From: Diphasiastrum complanatum
Taxonomy: Eukaryota; Streptophyta; Lycopodiopsida; Lycopodiales; Lycopodiaceae
Length of the DNA stretch: 64,000 nt
NCBI GenBank assembly: GCA_029204225.1
Contig: CM055103.1
Location: 6,632,852 to 6,696,851 of the forward strand
Direction of reading: 5' to 3'
Part shown: positions 60,761-64,000 of the stretch, piece by piece
Layout of the letters: the number at the start of each line of letters is the position of its first letter
Position numbering within the stretch: the stretch's first letter is position 1
Position numbers and translations under genes: made by a program
The notes under the pieces: generated by a model
What the model saw: only the letters and a program-made list of their open reading frames with translations
The model's database searches: none
Told to the model about the DNA's origin: nothing

Positions 60761-62996
60761 TAGATTTCAAAAGCATATGGAGGTGATGCATGAACCTACG
60801 AGGATATAGGCCAAGAGGTAAAGAAAGTTCGGAATCATTTGCTCTCTATGAGTAACAGGTCCTACTTGTGTGGTACTATAGACATCCCAAGATGCTACCT
60901 AGGAACCCAGGCACATCTTGGGTGCACTAACATCATGATATCACATGAGGAGCGAAGGAATGTTATATGTTGTTACATCCTTGATTCTTTGTAAAATGTA
61001 AAGATCAATGGTACAAATGATTTGGCCACTAGTCTTTGGTGACAATATCGTAAATAGATAACACAAGGCCAATAGTTTCAAGCGAAGTGCTTCTAAGTAG
61101 TGAGTGGATACTTGGTCTCAAATAGAGTCTGTTGGACCAACTCCTTAAGAATCAGACTCGATCAATCAAAGGGACACAACTCCTATGTTGTATGAGACAC
61201 TTGGTCTAATACAGGAGGGATGTGGTCTCACAATTTTAACACCTATCATTCATGCTTATAGTGCCAAATAGCATGGCTAGTTGCTATACACTACATGCAA
61301 GCTTAGGATGTGTCAAGATGTATTTTGCAAGACATCATCAGTAAAGGTAGATAATTTCATCTTGTTGTGTTCTATTCTAGTTCTATGTGTAATTCTCACC
61401 ATGAAATGCAATTGTATATTTCAAGTAAACTGAAGGTCACAAAATACGTCATCTAAAGCATGTAATCAAGTTGCAAGAGTAAAACTGTCCAATAACAACA
61501 AATTCTTGAAGCAAATGAGAGCAAAGATTAGGCTTTTGACCCTAAAAGATGACAAGAAGTGGCGAGTAGAATTTTTCAGCAAATAGAGCTGTGATAAACT
61601 GCATTGATACTAGGTTTGAAAAAATAAGTGCTTATGAATGGAATGGCATGCCAATTTGTATAGATCACATAGATGTCAAAAAGAGACAAATTATTTGCAA
61701 AAGTAGATGGACATCCAACAAAATGAATTCCTAACCCCTGAGGGCAAAATGCAAATTGATACTAGATCCTTCAGCACCCTATGACTAGAAGTACAAAACT
61801 GTGATCAGATGCTCGAAATGGTAAAGTTTCATGCGTGTTGAAGAAGATGCAGAGCAAAAGAATGGATTTAAAATTTCCAACTTCCACGTACCTAATATGC
61901 ATTATGGGAGTAAATTCCTCTAAGCTCTCCCAAAGCCCAAATATGCGATTAAATGTTCAAAACTTGAAAACCTTGTGGACAAAAACTAAAACAGGATGAA
62001 GTACATAGACTAGTTCATCTAGAGCCCTCTTTTGGTGAATAGGAACTTTGAAATAGCCCTATCTTCCTTTAGCAACTCAGTTTTAGGATTAACCTCTAAT
62101 CAGAATTTGAAACGTGCAAATCTCCACAATTTGGAGCCGAAAAACTGAAATCAGGGTCCTCCCTTGTTTGAAACCGAATAAATGCAAACTAGATCACTTG
62201 TGCCCACTATAAATCATGATATGCTTTCTGGAATTGTAGCAACCAATTACCTCCTGCCTTAGAGACAACTGCACTAATCAATATAGAGCTCTAAATGCAT
62301 GACAGAATGATGAATAAATAGGTTTACCAAAGGAGAAGTGGAGAAGTGTAAGGCTTGAGTAAAGGTATGCTAGTTGTTGTATATACGAGGACTCTACCAT
62401 GCTAAGCTCCTGAGTTTTTTCTTTTCTTCAGATGAGGCTCTCAGCCGTGTCTATAATCTTCCAGAACCGTAACTTTGATCTATTCGCAAAATGGATGGAA
62501 CCTTGGTCGCTATATTGCTAGTTGGAGGCTATTTTGTGATGTACTTCAGAGGTCCAAAAAACTTTTTGGTGATGTGGTAACCTAACAGGCCAAGTAACGA
62601 AACGATGGCTTATAAATGGTTGGTTCCTAGGGCCCCAAAAATAGCCAAAGATCTTTCCATAGCTGGTACAATTTATGCCAAGAGTATCATGCAAGAGCTT
62701 GGGTTCGTTTGAGAGTAGCTTGAAGGAGAACTTGCATTTTTTTTTTTTGCTGTGCTTTGATGAAGATATAAGCCAGCTACCCAGTAAGGCTTAATTATAC
62801 AGATATAGGCTGACATATCAGTTTGAACGATGTTACATGTCCCTCAGCAAACTACAACTGGCTTTTATCAATCAATGAAAAGAAGCCTATGTCGAGAGAG
62901 CTATATTGACATTCAAAAGACATGTGATAAGGAGCAAAGTAAGAAGGAAAAATGTAAAGAAAGCCAGTGAACTTGTGACAAGGATACTTTAGGCTA
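60761..62996. other. No recognisable gene
   Basis: No exon of the aspartyl protease was recognised here despite looking for the FFDP-x-x-SST block that normally follows exon 2. AT-rich sequence with short frames only. Confidence 0.45.
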
Positions 62997-63005
62997 CTCT
63001 CCACC

Positions 63006-63747
63006 ATAGTTGCCCGTTCTGGAATGCGTTTCGGTCCGGAACAGGGACCCCAAAAAAATTGAAAAAATCCGTAAATATTTAACGAAGGATTCATTCCGCC
63101 CCCGGTTTCAGCGGATTACAGGTGTAGTAGATTATAGGTTCAGAGCTTCAAGCATTCACGATCTTGAAGAGGGGGCGCACTTGCTTAAAATGGCCAAAAG
63201 GGGATCAGGCCACACTAGGGCACAGAAATTGGTGGCGAAGTTTCTGTGACTATCATCTCCTTCATTCAACGTTCATTCAAATGTCCAAATTCATTTCCTA
63301 ACATGGTTTGCCACATCATATTTCCCTAATCAGAACCTTTCTTCTTTAAAAAGGAGCTCAGTGTGCTGACAGAAGAACCTTAAGAGCTGCAATTTGTTGA
63401 GAACTCAAGGACATCATTATGCCAAGGAAAAAGGGTAAGGGTCATTCTGGAATGAATGTCATCAACAAACAGACGGAAGATTTACTTATTTTTTCTGTAG
63501 TGAATGATGGAATCAAGAGAGATAAAGCTCTGAAAAACCAAGGCCCAACCAGCTGTGGTGAGCAGTAAGTTCAGTGAACAGCATCATTTTGTGACTTCAC
63601 GAAGGAGATGATAGTCACAGGAAGCCACCAATCGAAATTTCTGTAAAGTACAAATGCTCATCTGTGCACCACCTGGTTTTTTTAATTAAAAAAAAACGTT
63701 CCGACCCAGTACGTTCCGACCCCAAATGGTCGGAACGGGTTTCTAAG
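63006..63747. mobile_element. Candidate MULE-like non-autonomous element, 742 bp
   Basis: The unit is flanked by identical 9-base words CTCTCCACC at 62997-63005 and 63748-63756; 9-bp duplications are typical of Mutator-like elements. Its ends are roughly inverted: the left has CCCGTTCTGGAATG, and the right, reversed, has CCCGTTCCGACCAT. The outermost 7-8 bases do not match well. Inside are a further inverted pair (20 exact bases CTGTGACTATCATCTCCTTC at 63244-63263 against 63601-63620) and a perfect 10-bp hairpin CGTTCCGACC at 63712-63721 with 63728-63737. An open frame at 63010-63249 has no known domain. Confidence 0.45.
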
Positions 63748-64000
63748 CTCTCCACCCATGAAATCAGAGATGCTACAATTTCTCTCACCCAGTGAACTTG
63801 AAGCGCCTGCTCAACTTGATTCTTCTCAAAGGTGGTTGTACAACGTGCATCTCAACATATACAACCAGTTTCAATACTGAACAATGATGAGTTTAGAAAG
63901 TGGGTGACCATTTGACCAGTATCATGAATCTTTTATTCGTTTAGTTTCAACTACACATCTCTAACTATATCTTCAATCTATTTCTCCATCCATGACATTA

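Overview
The window looks like a stretch of a large, repeat-rich land-plant nuclear genome. It is AT-rich, has very long introns and dense plant-type LTR retrotransposon and CACTA debris, and carries pure GA/CT tracts of up to about 200 bp. The two most secure host genes are an SWR1-complex HIT zinc-finger protein (SWC6/SEF) and the 5' part of a plant A1 aspartyl protease. A ginkbilobin-2-like (DUF26) exon would also fit a land plant. Huge introns and GA tracts suggest a fern or another large-genome non-flowering lineage, but that is inference and the species cannot be fixed from the sequence.

Layout. From 0 to 20 kb there is a patchwork of broken elements: Ty3/gypsy protease and reverse-transcriptase fragments (317-1020, 8000-8504), a 503-bp direct-repeat pair around unknown minus-strand ORFs (1851-5075), a gypsy primer-binding site with a gag start (9730-10160), a copia LTR end (to 12259), a copia R-U5/PBS/gag fragment (12572-13572), two gypsy gag genes (13640-15363 and 17384-17861) and the C-terminal end of a non-LTR element (16304-17302). 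From 20.4 to 22.2 kb lies a CACTA (TNP2) transposase pseudogene whose introns can still be read. From 22.4 to 24.7 kb there are unknown minus-strand ORFs and a 171-bp GA tract.

The SWC6 gene (30954-37011, four exons) is flanked by inverted copies of an unclassified repeat (27.67-29.12 and 39.44-40.44 kb). From 40.4 to 46.3 kb there is a nest of elements: a copia 3' end, a GA-tract repeat inverted relative to 7 kb, and an internally deleted copia element sitting inside a gypsy reverse-transcriptase region. A DUF26-like exon is at 49.0-49.4 kb. A copia gag at 50.35-51.0 kb carries a short tRNA-like SINE insertion with a perfect 16-bp target duplication. A 1481-bp LTR with a perfect CTAGG duplication, best read as a solo LTR, occupies 51680-53160. 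A second CACTA fragment (DUF4216-like) is at 54.2-55.1 kb, and the aspartyl protease gene starts at 58407. Its later exons are not visible up to 64 kb, where a 742-bp candidate MULE-like element with a 9-bp target duplication lies.

The genes do not form a pathway. The host genes are unrelated islands in transposon sequence. I found no rRNA, no functional tRNA gene, no CRISPR array and no prokaryotic genes. No single novel system stands out; the most informative items are the three insertions with visible target duplications, the diverged DUF26 exon, the GA/CT tracts tied to retroelement leaders, and the palindromic arrays in two LTR families.
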